From Segatella copri (GTDB lineage Bacteria > Bacteroidota > Bacteroidia > Bacteroidales > Bacteroidaceae), in NCBI RefSeq assembly GCF_009495355.1, contig NZ_VZAD01000097.1, forward strand, positions 1 to 64,000: 64,000 bases of DNA, written 5' to 3'. This document shows, one piece after another, positions 1 through 8,179 of the stretch. A program made the position numbers and the translations under genes. Under the pieces are notes generated by a model. That model did not search any database. It saw only the letters and a program-made list of their open reading frames with translations, and was not told the origin of the DNA. Within the stretch, counting starts at the first letter, position 1; every line of letters begins with the position of its first letter.

Positions 1-2
1 AG

Positions 3-35
3 ACCGAAGGCGGCGGCACTGGTGACGGAGAATAA
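3..35 (+). CDS. C-terminal end of a Gly/Asp-rich protein, possibly HU family (partial)
   Basis: Only the last ten codons are inside the window. They read T-E-G-G-G-T-G-D-G-E and then TAA. Glycine- and acid-rich tails like this are common at the end of Bacteroidota HU-like DNA-binding proteins, which often precede a small membrane protein such as the one at 191-427. That link is inference from composition and neighbourhood only. The fragment could be the tail of another protein, or an out-of-frame reading. Confidence 0.3.
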   Translation, partial: TEGGGTGDGE

Positions 36-42
36 TTTTTAG

Positions 43-167
43 TCAAGAGTATTTTGAGTCAAGAATTTGAGAAACAGAGAATTAACGTTCACCGCGCGTA
101 GCGGATAGGAATCAGAGAAAAATTCTTAAATTCTCAAATTCTTGACAAAACAAAAAATATTCTTGAC
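43..167. repeat. Imperfect long inverted repeat between the partial gene and the small membrane protein
   Basis: The 16-bp arm GTCAAGAATTTGAGAA (58-73) is matched perfectly by its reverse complement at 131-146. A second, weaker pair extends the symmetry outward: GTCAAGAGTATTTT at 43-56 faces AAAAATATTCTTGAC further right. The loop contains a GC-rich patch around 93-104. It could form a large stem-loop in RNA reading into the 191-427 gene, or be the remnant of a small mobile palindrome. No function is shown. Confidence 0.5.
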
Positions 168-190
168 AAAGACAAAAATCAATCTCTTCT

Positions 191-427
191 ATGAAAACAT
201 TCTATGTCTCGCTCATTCTTTCCATCCTTCTTCTCGTAGGTGGATTCCTGAGTCCTCCATTGGGAATCATCGACAGCAGTGTCCTTTCCGCCGTTGGACT
301 CCTTTTCGCATTCGCCACTCTTGCCCAGCTTCCCCAATTGCTTGCAGCCATTGCCCAGGGCCGCACCTTCCGCCTCACCAAGGGCGACTTGACAGCAGAG
401 GTGACAAGCAACTCTGGTGAAACGTGA
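191..427 (+). CDS. Small two-helix membrane protein of unknown function
   Basis: A 78-aa protein. Residues about 3-23 form a hydrophobic segment (FYVSLILSILLLVGGFL) and residues about 29-50 a second one, followed by a short polar tail with a basic stretch (QGRTFRLTKGD). It is therefore probably a small inner-membrane protein with two helices. A longer overlapping frame (142-420) is rejected because its product is Arg/Pro/His-rich with no membrane pattern. A rho-independent terminator follows at 444-481, which supports a real transcript ending here. I do not recognise the family. Confidence 0.6.
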   Translation: MKTFYVSLILSILLLVGGFLSPPLGIIDSSVLSAVGLLFAFATLAQLPQLLAAIAQGRTFRLTKGDLTAEVTSNSGET

Positions 428-443
428 CAGGGAAATCTAATAC

Positions 444-481
444 AATCAGGCTCGCTCCATAAGGGGTGAGCCTGATTTTTT
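444..481 (+). terminator. Rho-independent terminator after the small membrane protein
   Basis: The perfect 10-bp stem AATCAGGCTC (444-453) pairs with GAGCCTGATT (468-477) and is followed at once by a T run. It starts 17 bp after the stop codon at 425-427, so it most likely ends that transcript. Confidence 0.8.
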
Positions 482-483
482 GT

Positions 484-585
484 ATTTAGTCATTAGTCAT
501 TTTTGTCAAAGTCATTTTTGTCATTTTCGATTTTTGATGATCTTCGCAAGATTTAGTCATTAGTCATTTTTGTCAAAGTCATTTT
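484..585. repeat. 35-bp direct repeat
   Basis: The same 35-bp AT-rich sequence, beginning ATTTAGTCATTAGTC, occurs at 484-518 and 551-585. The 32 bp between contain GTCATTTTCGATTTTTGATG and a CTTCGCAAG stretch. No gene lies between 428 and 760. This stretch otherwise holds the terminator at 444-481 and the REP-like element at 612-727. Confidence 0.7.
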
Positions 586-611
586 CGACTTTTAAAGTGG
601 GCTCATAACTC

Positions 612-727
612 AACTTTCGCAAGTTTTGCCCCACACGCTCTTGTTGATTGTCATAATGACCAGGGCGATGCCCTGGGCTAAGAGCTTTTGGGCCTTCAGC
701 CCGTACTTGAACCACTTTGCGAAACTT
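612..727. repeat. REP-like palindromic element, copy A
   Basis: The element is bounded by near-inverted ends, AACTTTCGCAAG (612-623) and TTTGCGAAACTT (716-727). Inside are two small palindromes: CCAGGGCGATGCCCTGG (about 660-676) and GGGCCTTCAGCCC (690-702). The same blocks recur at 22710-22951, 39075-39137, 40786-40814 and 44402-44623. It sits just past the 3' end of the sugar transferase gene. Confidence 0.75.
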
Positions 728-760
728 TAGTTACAACTTATTTCCTTTGATTTTCTTTCC

Positions 761-1333
761 TTAGAACTTCTTTCCGAAAGCGATATTGCAGAAAGTTTTC
801 AGCAATATCTTGGCGTCAAACCACCACGACCGATGCTCCAGATAGTAAAGGTCGAGTTCCAGACGTCGCAGCATCTTCTCCATCGTATCCGTATAGCCAT
901 TATACAGTGTGGCATAGGAAGTGACGCCTGGACGAATCTGATACAGGAACTGGTATCGTGAATCGTGCTCCATGATCTGGTCGATATAGAACTTCCTCTC
1001 CGGTCTCGGACCGATGAACGACATATCCCCTTTGAACACATTCCACAGCTGAGGCAATTCATCAAGGTGATGAGCCCTTAGGAAACGTCCCACTTTCGTA
1101 AGTCTCGGGTCGCCCTTTATTTCCAATAAGTCGGGCCCGTCCTTCTCTGCATCAATCTTCATGGAACGGAACTTATAGATGTAGAAAGGCTTGCCATGCA
1201 GACCTATCCTTTCCTGCTTGTAGATGACAGGAAGACCATCTTCCCATCTGATGCAAAGCGCACAAATAAGCATGAGCGGAGAAAACACGACGAGGCAAAT
1301 ACCCGCTATGATAAAGTCTGTCGTTCTTTTCAT
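761..1333 (-). CDS. PglC-like phosphoglycosyl transferase (initiating sugar-1-phosphate transferase)
   Basis: A 190-aa monotopic enzyme predicted to move a sugar-1-phosphate from a nucleotide sugar to undecaprenyl phosphate, starting a surface glycan repeat unit at the inner membrane. An N-terminal re-entrant hydrophobic segment (residues 7-28) is followed by the bacterial sugar transferase core: KFRSMK (54-59), the catalytic Asp-Glu pair at 91-92 in DELPQLWNV, and the FIGPRPE motif (106-112). It is short, like PglC, and lacks the extra membrane domain of WbaP. Its start overlaps the stop of the preceding WecA-like gene by four bases (ATGA), so the two are translationally coupled. The sugar specificity cannot be read from the sequence. 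Confidence 0.9.
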   Translation of the reverse strand: MKRTTDFIIAGICLVVFSPLMLICALCIRWEDGLPVIYKQERIGLHGKPFYIYKFRSMKIDAEKDGPDLLEIKGDPRLTKVGRFLRAHHLDELPQLWNVFKGDMSFIGPRPERKFYIDQIMEHDSRYQFLYQIRPGVTSYATLYNGYTDTMEKMLRRLELDLYYLEHRSWWFDAKILLKTFCNIAFGKKF

Positions 1334-2424
1334 TTCTTTGCTTTTTGTATGCGATGAGTTGTGAATATATGGAGTAGGGTGTATGTAATGATGTCAATAC
1401 ATAGAATCCAAGTGAAGTTGCATCCGATGTGGAACAGTAAAAGGTTGAAGATGATATATCCCAGTTGGAGTATCAGAATGGCAATGAGAGCCTGATGCTG
1501 GTTCATTCCTAATGACATGAACTTATGGTGTATATGACTTTTATCAGCATCGAAGATAGGCTTCTTATAGTGTATTCGATGAATGATAACCCTTATCACA
1601 TCAAATGTGGGAACAATCAACAGACTGTATGCCAGTACGATTCTTTCTGAAGACAATGGCATGATATGGGGATTATGCATCATAGATTTAACGAAAAGGA
1701 ATCCCATGATAAATCCTAAAGTCAGGCTTCCTGCATCACCCATAAATATCTTACGGTTCTTCTCGGGATTTCCAAACAAATTGAAACGCAGATAAGCGAT
1801 AAGCACACCTACGAGGCCTGCAATCAATATGCAGTAGGCAGTCAGGTCGGTTGAGAAAAATATGTATAAGAATCCTGTCAGTCCGATGATAGATAGTCCC
1901 GCAGAGAGTCCGTCTATTCCGTCGATGAGGTTCATGGCATTATCCACAAACACCAACAGCAAAACTGTGAGTACAGCGCCTATATAAAAAGGTATCTCAT
2001 AGATACCGAATAATCCATATAAGTTGTTGATATATAGACCACATGCTGGCAGAATACTTGCAGCAATAATCTGAACAGCAAATTTGATTTTAGCATTCAG
2101 ACCAATGAGATCATCTACTATACCTACCGAGTAGATAAGCAGAAGGCTGATGAGTAAGCCTAAAGTCCATGTGCTCACCTGCAGTTTTTGTCCTTGTGCT
2201 TCCGAACTCATGATCAGAGTGACAATGAGGAAAGACAGTAACATGCTGGGAGTAAAGGCAATACCACCCAAACGTGGAATCAAACATTTATGTACCTTTC
2301 TTTGGTTGGGTATATCGTATAGTTTCTTTTCTTTGCAGAAATTGAGCAGTACTGGGATAAAAATAAATCCACAGATTGTGCTCATCGCAAAGGCGCCTAT
2401 GACAGGGAGGATATAGTGTATCAT
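1330..2424 (-). CDS. MraY/WecA/TagO-family undecaprenyl-phosphate sugar-1-phosphate transferase
   Basis: A 364-aa polytopic membrane protein with about ten or eleven hydrophobic segments. Family motifs are clear: VDDLIGL (103-109) with the paired aspartates, the NxxNxxDGxDGL motif (162-173), FMGDAGSLTLGF near 228, and the HIHH motif near 285 that separates WecA/TagO types from MraY. It probably transfers GlcNAc-1-P or a related HexNAc-1-P to undecaprenyl phosphate. It is followed with a four-base overlap by a second, unrelated initiating transferase (761-1333), so the pair may start two glycans, or one may be a regulated alternative. The gene is divergent from the AAA-ATPase gene at 2720. Confidence 0.9.
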   Translation of the reverse strand: MIHYILPVIGAFAMSTICGFIFIPVLLNFCKEKKLYDIPNQRKVHKCLIPRLGGIAFTPSMLLSFLIVTLIMSSEAQGQKLQVSTWTLGLLISLLLIYSVGIVDDLIGLNAKIKFAVQIIAASILPACGLYINNLYGLFGIYEIPFYIGAVLTVLLLVFVDNAMNLIDGIDGLSAGLSIIGLTGFLYIFFSTDLTAYCILIAGLVGVLIAYLRFNLFGNPEKNRKIFMGDAGSLTLGFIMGFLFVKSMMHNPHIMPLSSERIVLAYSLLIVPTFDVIRVIIHRIHYKKPIFDADKSHIHHKFMSLGMNQHQALIAILILQLGYIIFNLLLFHIGCNFTWILCIDIITYTLLHIFTTHRIQKAKK

Positions 2425-2654
2425 TGTTGTTCTATTTCTTTGTTATTCCGTTTTGGATTGTGTGTATTTATTTTTCTTTATATATATAACCCCTAACTTT
2501 AACAATTATTGCATAGTAATCAAAAAAATGATTTTTTTGTTGTAAGTATGTATAAAATGTTTCCTCTTTGTTGGTCCAATGAGCATGGTTCATCATACTT
2601 TGGTTCTGCCATGGTGCGAAAAGATGCGCATAAGCGAACGATTAATTTCTGATG

Positions 2655-2703
2655 TTTTCATTAAAAATATTTGGATGGTATTGAAAAAATGTGTATTTTT
2701 GTG
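2655..2703 (+). promoter_or_regulatory. Promoter of the first AAA-ATPase gene, in a duplicated 49-bp module
   Basis: TTTG at 2670-2673 and TATTTTTG at 2694-2701 are separated by 20 bp, matching the Bacteroidota -33/-7 consensus. The start codon follows 18 bp after the -7 element. The 49 bp from 2655 to 2703 are identical to 4501-4549, upstream of the next ATPase gene. The remaining sequence at 2425-2654 is AT-rich and contains a CAAAAAAATGATTTTTTTG dyad near 2520, with no further gene. Confidence 0.85.
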
Positions 2704-2719
2704 CTAAAATATTAGCAAT

Positions 2720-4459
2720 ATGAACAATCCAAAGCGCATCCCATACGGCATGATGAATTTTGTGGCGTTGAGAGAAGAAAACTGTTATTATGTGGACAAG
2801 ACGAGGTTTGTTGAAGAAATAGAGCATGCCAACATGTATTTCTTCTACATACGTCCTCGTCGTTTTGGGAAGAGTCTTACCCTTTCAATGTTGCGTCATT
2901 ATTATGATGTGAATGAGGCTGATAAATTTGAAACATGGTTCAAAGGATTGTATATAGGTGAGCATCCTACACCTTTGCATAACAGCTATTTAGTACTGTA
3001 TTTTAATTTCTCTGTTGTCAATGGAGAAATTAGTTCCTATAGAGAGTCTATGGATTCGTATTGCAATACGGTCTTTACTTCTTTTTGTGAGAAGTATTCA
3101 CGGCTTTTGCCGGAAGATGCCTTGATAAAACTGAAGGAGAAAAAAGGAGCAGTAGAACAACTTTATTGTGTGTGCGACCTTTGTGACAAAGCAGGTCAAA
3201 GTCTCTATCTCTTCATCGATGAGTATGATCATTTCACTAATACAATACTTTCAGAGGTTGCGCGTCAAGATGACTATGCTTCGGAGACACATGGTACAGG
3301 ATATCTTCGCTCCTTCTACAACGCAGTTAAGTCAGGTACAGATTCAAGCATCAAGCGAGTATTCCTGACAGGAGTGAGTCCTGTGACGATGGATGATCTT
3401 ACAAGCGGTTTTAATATAGGAACCAATTATTCACTCGATTCTCGTTTTAATGAGATGACAGGATTTACAGAGGTAGAAGTACGTGCCATGCTGCAAGAGT
3501 ACTCAGAATATTATGATTACAATCATTCTATTGATGAATTGATTCAGATAATGAAGCCTTGGTACGACAACTATTGCTTCGCCAAAGAGTCTTACGGAAA
3601 AACTACAATGTATAATTCCAATATGGTTTTGTACTTTATGGATAAATATCTCAATAATGGTTGTGTGATTCCTGAGGACATGTTAGAGGAGAACATCCGT
3701 ATTGATTACAATAAGCTTCGTATGCTTATTCGTAAAGACAAAAATTTTACCCATGATGCATCTGTTATTCAAGACTTGGTAACTTGTGGCTTTGTCGTAG
3801 GTGAGTTGAAGGCAGGTTTTCCTGCAGAGAGAATCTGTGAGCCCGACAATTTTATTAGTCTTTTGTACTATTTCGGTCTTGTTACAATAGCAGGAACTTA
3901 TCGTGGAAAGACCAGGTTTGTGATACCTAATGAAGTAGTGCGTGAGCAGGTTTTCAAGTACCTGTTGGATACTTATGATGAGAACGGATTGTCCGTAGAT
4001 GTCCGTAAGCACGACGGATTAGAAGAAGGATTGGCTTATGATGGTAATTGGGAACCCTATTTTCAGAACATATCAGACACCATTTATCTTTTTTCCTCAC
4101 AACGTGACAAACAGAAAGGCGAGTCGTTTGTACATGGTTTTACCTTGGCAATGACTTGCCAAAATCAGTTCTACAGACCAGTATCAGAATACCCTAATCA
4201 GGAAGGGTATGCTGATATATTCCTCTTGCCATTGCTTGACATTTATAAAGATATCCAGCATTCCTACGTGGTAGAATTGAAATACGTGAAGTCAAATGCT
4301 TCAGAAGCAGAGATAGAAGTAAAAACTCATGATGCGGAGAAACAAGTATGTAAGTATGCAGAAACCGAAATGGTAAGGTTGGGTGCGAGGAGCACTCATC
4401 TCCATCGTATTGTGATAGTATATCGTGGAGTCGAAATGGTTGTATGTAAAGAATTATAG
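2720..4459 (+). CDS. AAA-ATPase_like protein with C-terminal PD-(D/E)XK nuclease domain (copy A)
   Basis: A 579-aa protein. The N-terminal ATPase has the family's unusual P-loop, RPRRFGKSLT, with Lys51 and Ser52, and a Walker B at LFIDEYD (Asp167, Glu168). The middle carries GVSPVTMDDLTSGFNIGTN and MKPWYDNYCF. The C-terminal part shows a nuclease-like core: Asp499 in GYADIFLL, then Glu519-x-Lys521 in VVELKYV. This matches the AAA-ATPase_like plus DUF1703 architecture, a multicopy Bacteroidota family of unknown role. It resembles copy C (15718-17472) much more than its neighbour copy B. It lies rightwards inside a leftward polysaccharide operon, which suggests insertion. Defence, mobility and selfish maintenance are all possible. 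Confidence 0.85.
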   Translation: MNNPKRIPYGMMNFVALREENCYYVDKTRFVEEIEHANMYFFYIRPRRFGKSLTLSMLRHYYDVNEADKFETWFKGLYIGEHPTPLHNSYLVLYFNFSVVNGEISSYRESMDSYCNTVFTSFCEKYSRLLPEDALIKLKEKKGAVEQLYCVCDLCDKAGQSLYLFIDEYDHFTNTILSEVARQDDYASETHGTGYLRSFYNAVKSGTDSSIKRVFLTGVSPVTMDDLTSGFNIGTNYSLDSRFNEMTGFTEVEVRAMLQEYSEYYDYNHSIDELIQIMKPWYDNYCFAKESYGKTTMYNSNMVLYFMDKYLNNGCVIPEDMLEENIRIDYNKLRMLIRKDKNFTHDASVIQDLVTCGFVVGELKAGFPAERICEPDNFISLLYYFGLVTIAGTYRGKTRFVIPNEVVREQVFKYLLDTYDENGLSVDVRKHDGLEEGLAYDGNWEPYFQNISDTIYLFSSQRDKQKGESFVHGFTLAMTCQNQFYRPVSEYPNQEGYADIFLLPLLDIYKDIQHSYVVELKYVKSNASEAEIEVKTHDAEKQVCKYAETEMVRLGARSTHLHRIVIVYRGVEMVVCKEL

Positions 4460-4500
4460 ATTAGCTTGGTTGTCGATAGATTCAGTACTATTCCTGCTGT

Positions 4501-4549
4501 TTTTCATTAAAAATATTTGGATGGTATTGAAAAAATGTGTATTTTTGTG
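4501..4549 (+). promoter_or_regulatory. Promoter of the second AAA-ATPase gene, second copy of the 49-bp module
   Basis: TTTG at 4516-4519 and TATTTTTG at 4540-4547 are 20 bp apart. The 49 bp are identical to 2655-2703. An ATG at 4537 in the long open frame overlaps this -7 element, so it cannot be the start. The next in-frame ATG, at 4600, lies about 50 bp downstream of the -7 and is the likely start. Confidence 0.85.
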
Positions 4550-4599
4550 GACTATATATAAATAATGATCACGCGGGGATAAAAAAAAGAATCAAAACG

Positions 4600-6162
4600 A
4601 TGAAGCAAAATAGGAAATTGCCTTTGGGCATACAGGACTTTGAAGAGATGCGTAGGGGTGATTATCTCTATGTAGATAAGACAGATATTGTATGGCAGCT
4701 GGCTAATGGTGACAAGTACAATTTTTTAAGCCGTCCCCGTCGTTTTGGTAAATCCCTGTTATGTTCTACCCTAAAGTGCTATTTTGAAGGAAGAAAAGAG
4801 CTCTTTGAAGGGTTAAAAATTATGCAGGTTGAGGATGATTGGGTTAAACGTCCCGTCATTTATTTAAGTATGAGTTTGGGTGGTTCTTCTGCACAGGAAC
4901 TTAGGGAATACTTGCATAATGTATTGTCTTCCTACGAGAAGATTTATGGAAAGAATCCTGATGAGCGTTCGTTGGGAAATCGCCTTAATGGCATTATTCA
5001 GAGAGCTTACGAGCAGTTTGGGGTAAAGATAGCCGTTATTGTTGATGAGTATGATGTGCCTTTGCAGCATACTTATGAAACTAATCAGCATGATGAATGT
5101 AGGGAAATCTATCGCAATTTCTTTACTGGGCTAAAAGATTATGGTTATTGCATCAAATGCGTTTTTATCACAGGCATCACAAAGTTTACTCAGATTAGCC
5201 TGTTTAGTATGCTCAATACTCTGACAAATGTAAGCTTTGATGAACAATATTCTGCGATTTGTGGATTGACACATGATGAATTGGTTCAGTATTATTCTGA
5301 GGAAATTTCTAAGTTGGCCTCACGCTATGACATGGAGGTATCGCAAGTACTTTCAGAACTTAAAGCCACTTATGATGGCTATCACTTTTCACGAAAATTA
5401 CAAAATGTCTATAACCCCTTTAGCGTGTTGAATGCGCTTAGTCGCTCACAGCTAAATTCTTACTGGATAGCAACTGGCTCCAATGAAATTCTTAATAATC
5501 TTTCCAAGAAATATGTGGATGAAATACCCTCACTCGATGGTTGTCTCATAGATGCTGACTATCTGGAGATGAGTGATGTCAATATGGAAGAGCCGAAACT
5601 CTTTCTCTATCAATCTGGCTATCTTACCATCAAGGCTGTAAGAGGAGATTATTATATCTTAGGTTATCCTAATAAGGAAGTAAAGAAAGCCATGTTTGAA
5701 ATGGTTTTACCCATGATGACAAATAAATCTTCTTCAGAAGTAAATACTCTCATTCAAAAGTTAAAATTGAACTTGTGTATTGGAAATGTAGATGAAGCCA
5801 TGCTTTGTCTTAAAGGTTTGGTTGCAGGTACTCCTTATAGTATTCAAAAGAGAGAACAATTTGTTTTTGAGGAGCATTTCCGATTTATCTTAAAGAATAT
5901 ATTTTACTTGTGCGGCTTTGATGCTAAGGAGGAAATTGAAATGGCATCAGGCAGAATAGATTTGATAGCCGAGAATGATTTCTATGTCTATGTCATGGAA
6001 TTAAAAATGGATGATAATGGCGGTATTAATGCAGCTGTTAATCAGATGAAGTCGCGCCATTATGCTGATATTTATGCAGCGAGTGAAAAGAAAATCATTA
6101 GTATCGCTCTTGAATTTTCTAAGGAGAGTAGGGGACTGAAAGAATGGCTGGTAGTGGAATAG
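4600..6162 (+). CDS. AAA-ATPase_like protein with C-terminal PD-(D/E)XK nuclease domain (copy B)
   Basis: A 520-aa protein counted from the ATG at 4600. The P-loop RPRRFGKSLL has Lys51, at the same residue as in copy A. Walker B is AVIVDEYD (Asp149, Glu150). Subfamily marks differ from copy A: ITGITKFTQISLFSMLNTL, YDGYHFS and VYNPFSVLNAL. The C-terminal nuclease core has Asp454 in SGRIDLIAE and Glu467-x-Lys469 in VMELKMD. It follows copy A in the same direction with its own identical promoter module. Both ATPase and nuclease residues look intact, so the gene appears functional. Its role is unknown. Confidence 0.85.
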   Translation: MKQNRKLPLGIQDFEEMRRGDYLYVDKTDIVWQLANGDKYNFLSRPRRFGKSLLCSTLKCYFEGRKELFEGLKIMQVEDDWVKRPVIYLSMSLGGSSAQELREYLHNVLSSYEKIYGKNPDERSLGNRLNGIIQRAYEQFGVKIAVIVDEYDVPLQHTYETNQHDECREIYRNFFTGLKDYGYCIKCVFITGITKFTQISLFSMLNTLTNVSFDEQYSAICGLTHDELVQYYSEEISKLASRYDMEVSQVLSELKATYDGYHFSRKLQNVYNPFSVLNALSRSQLNSYWIATGSNEILNNLSKKYVDEIPSLDGCLIDADYLEMSDVNMEEPKLFLYQSGYLTIKAVRGDYYILGYPNKEVKKAMFEMVLPMMTNKSSSEVNTLIQKLKLNLCIGNVDEAMLCLKGLVAGTPYSIQKREQFVFEEHFRFILKNIFYLCGFDAKEEIEMASGRIDLIAENDFYVYVMELKMDDNGGINAAVNQMKSRHYADIYAASEKKIISIALEFSKESRGLKEWLVVE

Positions 6163-6211
6163 CACAGCATTGTATTGTCAATAGCAAAAGCCGTACACAA
6201 GAACACTCTTC

Positions 6212-6275
6212 ACCCTTCATCTTTTCGCTCGGAATGCCGATAAACACAGGGGCTTCCGAGAAAAAGATGAAGGGT
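6212..6275. terminator. Long hairpin between convergent genes, probable bidirectional terminator
   Basis: Left arm 6212-6234 (ACCCTTCATCTTTT then CGCTCGGAA) pairs with right arm 6254-6275 (TTCCGAG then AAAAAGATGAAGGGT). The stem is about 22 bp with one small bulge and a 19-nt loop. It lies between the rightward ATPase gene (ends 6162) and the leftward GT2 gene (ends 6425). The rest of 6163-6424 shows nothing else I can name. Confidence 0.6.
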
Positions 6276-6424
6276 ATTTTGCATATTCAATTTCAGAAAA
6301 TTGGAAACGTCGCAGACAATAGTTAGCCTACAGCTTAGAGCAAGTTACACGTAGAGCAGTTTGCTTATGCTTTTGCTGATTATATCATGTTGTCTTATTG
6401 CATTTTTTGAATCGAGTCATTTTT

Positions 6425-7252
6425 TTATTTTGTGACTGCATTGCGAAGTTTGCTGTTATATACGGCTTTAATTATTTTAGTAGGCATCAGTCTAAATGCC
6501 AGTCGCATAAGTGGGTATATGTATTTGAGTGTAAATACCCCATCAAGCAGAAAAATTCCATGGCTATAAGCTTTAAATTCACTCCATGCTTTTTGTCGTC
6601 CACGACGTTTCATCACGGAGTCATTGCGTCTGAAATTAAGGACAATATCAGGAATATTGTTGATGACAACACCAGACGATACAGCCTCAAACCAGAGTGT
6701 AACATCCTCACATATAAAGTATTTGTTACTATATCTGAATCCTTTATCAAAGAAATTGCGTCTAAACATAACTGTAGGATGTGCAAGAGGCGAAGCTTTA
6801 TGGATACTTTTCCTAATTTCCTTTATAGTCTGTGGATATTGACGTGTCTTGTTGAGTGTGCCTTGGTCATTAAACTCTCTTAATGAACCACCCAGAATTT
6901 CAACATCAGGATGAGCATTCATATATTCTTCTTGAAGTTTGAGTCGGTCAGGCAATGCAATGTCATCAGTATCCATCCTGGCTATAAGGTCTCCCTTACA
7001 AGCCTCTATGCCATCATTAAGTGAAAGTGCAAGTCCCTTGTTTTGTTTGTTTTCTATGATGGTTAATTTGTCACCTATAACATTTTGCCATTTGCTAAGT
7101 ATACCATACAAAGCTGTTGGTAAAGGTCCATCCTCCACCAACACAATTTGGTCAGGCTTTCTTGTCTGCTCTGTCCAAATACTACGCATGGCCTCGTCTA
7201 AGTAATTTGGCTGTTCCTTGATGTAGGTAGACATTAAAACTGATATGGTCAT
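6425..7252 (-). CDS. Glycosyltransferase family 2
   Basis: A 275-aa GT-A enzyme with a typical opening (SVLMSTY), LVEDG at 38-42, the metal-binding MDTDD motif (Asp94, Asp96, Asp97) and an ICEDVTLW acceptor-site motif near residue 180. It should add one sugar to a lipid-linked oligosaccharide on the cytoplasmic face. It is the last transferase of the leftward cluster, 47 bp after the fucosyltransferase. Donor and acceptor are not predictable from the sequence. Confidence 0.88.
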   Translation of the reverse strand: MTISVLMSTYIKEQPNYLDEAMRSIWTEQTRKPDQIVLVEDGPLPTALYGILSKWQNVIGDKLTIIENKQNKGLALSLNDGIEACKGDLIARMDTDDIALPDRLKLQEEYMNAHPDVEILGGSLREFNDQGTLNKTRQYPQTIKEIRKSIHKASPLAHPTVMFRRNFFDKGFRYSNKYFICEDVTLWFEAVSSGVVINNIPDIVLNFRRNDSVMKRRGRQKAWSEFKAYSHGIFLLDGVFTLKYIYPLMRLAFRLMPTKIIKAVYNSKLRNAVTK

Positions 7253-7299
7253 AATCTCACATATTTAGGTGTTCATTATTACATTTAAAGATGATGGAA

Positions 7300-8169
7300 T
7301 TATATCTTAATCCAATCGTCCGGCATTTCAAATAAAGAATTGGGAATATTATTCCATTTCTTAGGGCAAATAACCATCTTGTCAATGTTTTGATTCAACC
7401 ATGCTCCCCACCACGAAAAAGATGAATTAGCAATAATATTATTATTACATTGGCTCATCAAGTATATATCTTGGTAGCTATTCTTGCCATGGTTCCAATC
7501 AACGTAGATAACATTGCATTCATTAAGAAATGATGACAGATTTTCCTTACACCACATTATATCATTGCTAAATACGCAGAATGTGTCTATTTCTTTTATT
7601 TCTTTTATCCGTTCTATTGCCTTTAAATAATAATCTTTGGTGCATATATTGCCATAAAGGGTATTATTAATATAATCACCTCTACGCACATGTATACTGA
7701 CGCTTTTTTTATTTTTCAGAAGTTTACCATATTCCATATTTTTCTCACTGACAGTTATAGGGCAGAATGTAGCCAACACTTTATTTCTTATATCTTTAAA
7801 ATATCGCTCGTTTTGCCAATATCCATCATAATAGCAGTTGCCATTTTGTGTAAATACAGAAGTAGTAAATTCTTCGTTTTTAGGTTCTGTCAACATTGAT
7901 TTTCTTTTTGGCAGAATTCTTTTAGCAATTTGCCAAAAACGATAATTCAAATATGGATATGCAATCTTTGCTTTTTCTATAAAAGAGGCTTCTTTAGCAT
8001 CTATATGAAACAGCTTGTTCAATTCATATCCATTATGCAGAGGATAAGCGCAAAAGCAAGATGTATCAATCTTGATTTCTTCGTCAGGAAAATGTTCTTT
8101 TAGCGCTAAATAAAGTGCATACTGGAACATCTGATTTCCTAAACCACCTAATATTTTTACAATTTTCAT
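7300..8169 (-). CDS. Alpha-1,2-fucosyltransferase, family GT11
   Basis: A 289-aa protein with the GT11 signatures: GGLGNQMFQYA (8-18), IHVRRGDY (159-166) for nucleotide binding, FSNDIMWC near 206, and NSSFSWWGAWLN near 248. GT11 enzymes move fucose from GDP-fucose to a galactose in an alpha-1,2 link, producing H-antigen-like epitopes. In gut Bacteroidota such decoration of capsule or O-antigen is often linked to host mimicry. It lies 10 bp downstream of the chain-length protein, in the same operon. GDP-fucose synthesis genes are not in this window. Confidence 0.9.
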   Translation of the reverse strand: MKIVKILGGLGNQMFQYALYLALKEHFPDEEIKIDTSCFCAYPLHNGYELNKLFHIDAKEASFIEKAKIAYPYLNYRFWQIAKRILPKRKSMLTEPKNEEFTTSVFTQNGNCYYDGYWQNERYFKDIRNKVLATFCPITVSEKNMEYGKLLKNKKSVSIHVRRGDYINNTLYGNICTKDYYLKAIERIKEIKEIDTFCVFSNDIMWCKENLSSFLNECNVIYVDWNHGKNSYQDIYLMSQCNNNIIANSSFSWWGAWLNQNIDKMVICPKKWNNIPNSLFEMPDDWIKI

Positions 8170-8179
8170 TTTCTCACTT

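Noticed and set aside
142..420. 92-aa frame overlapping the small membrane protein
   Set aside because: Arg/Pro/His-rich product without structure; the 191-427 frame has two clear hydrophobic segments.
4537..4599. N-terminal extension of the second ATPase gene starting at ATG 4537
   Set aside because: That ATG overlaps the -7 promoter element at 4540-4547; transcription would begin after it. ATG 4600 matches the N terminus of copies A and C.
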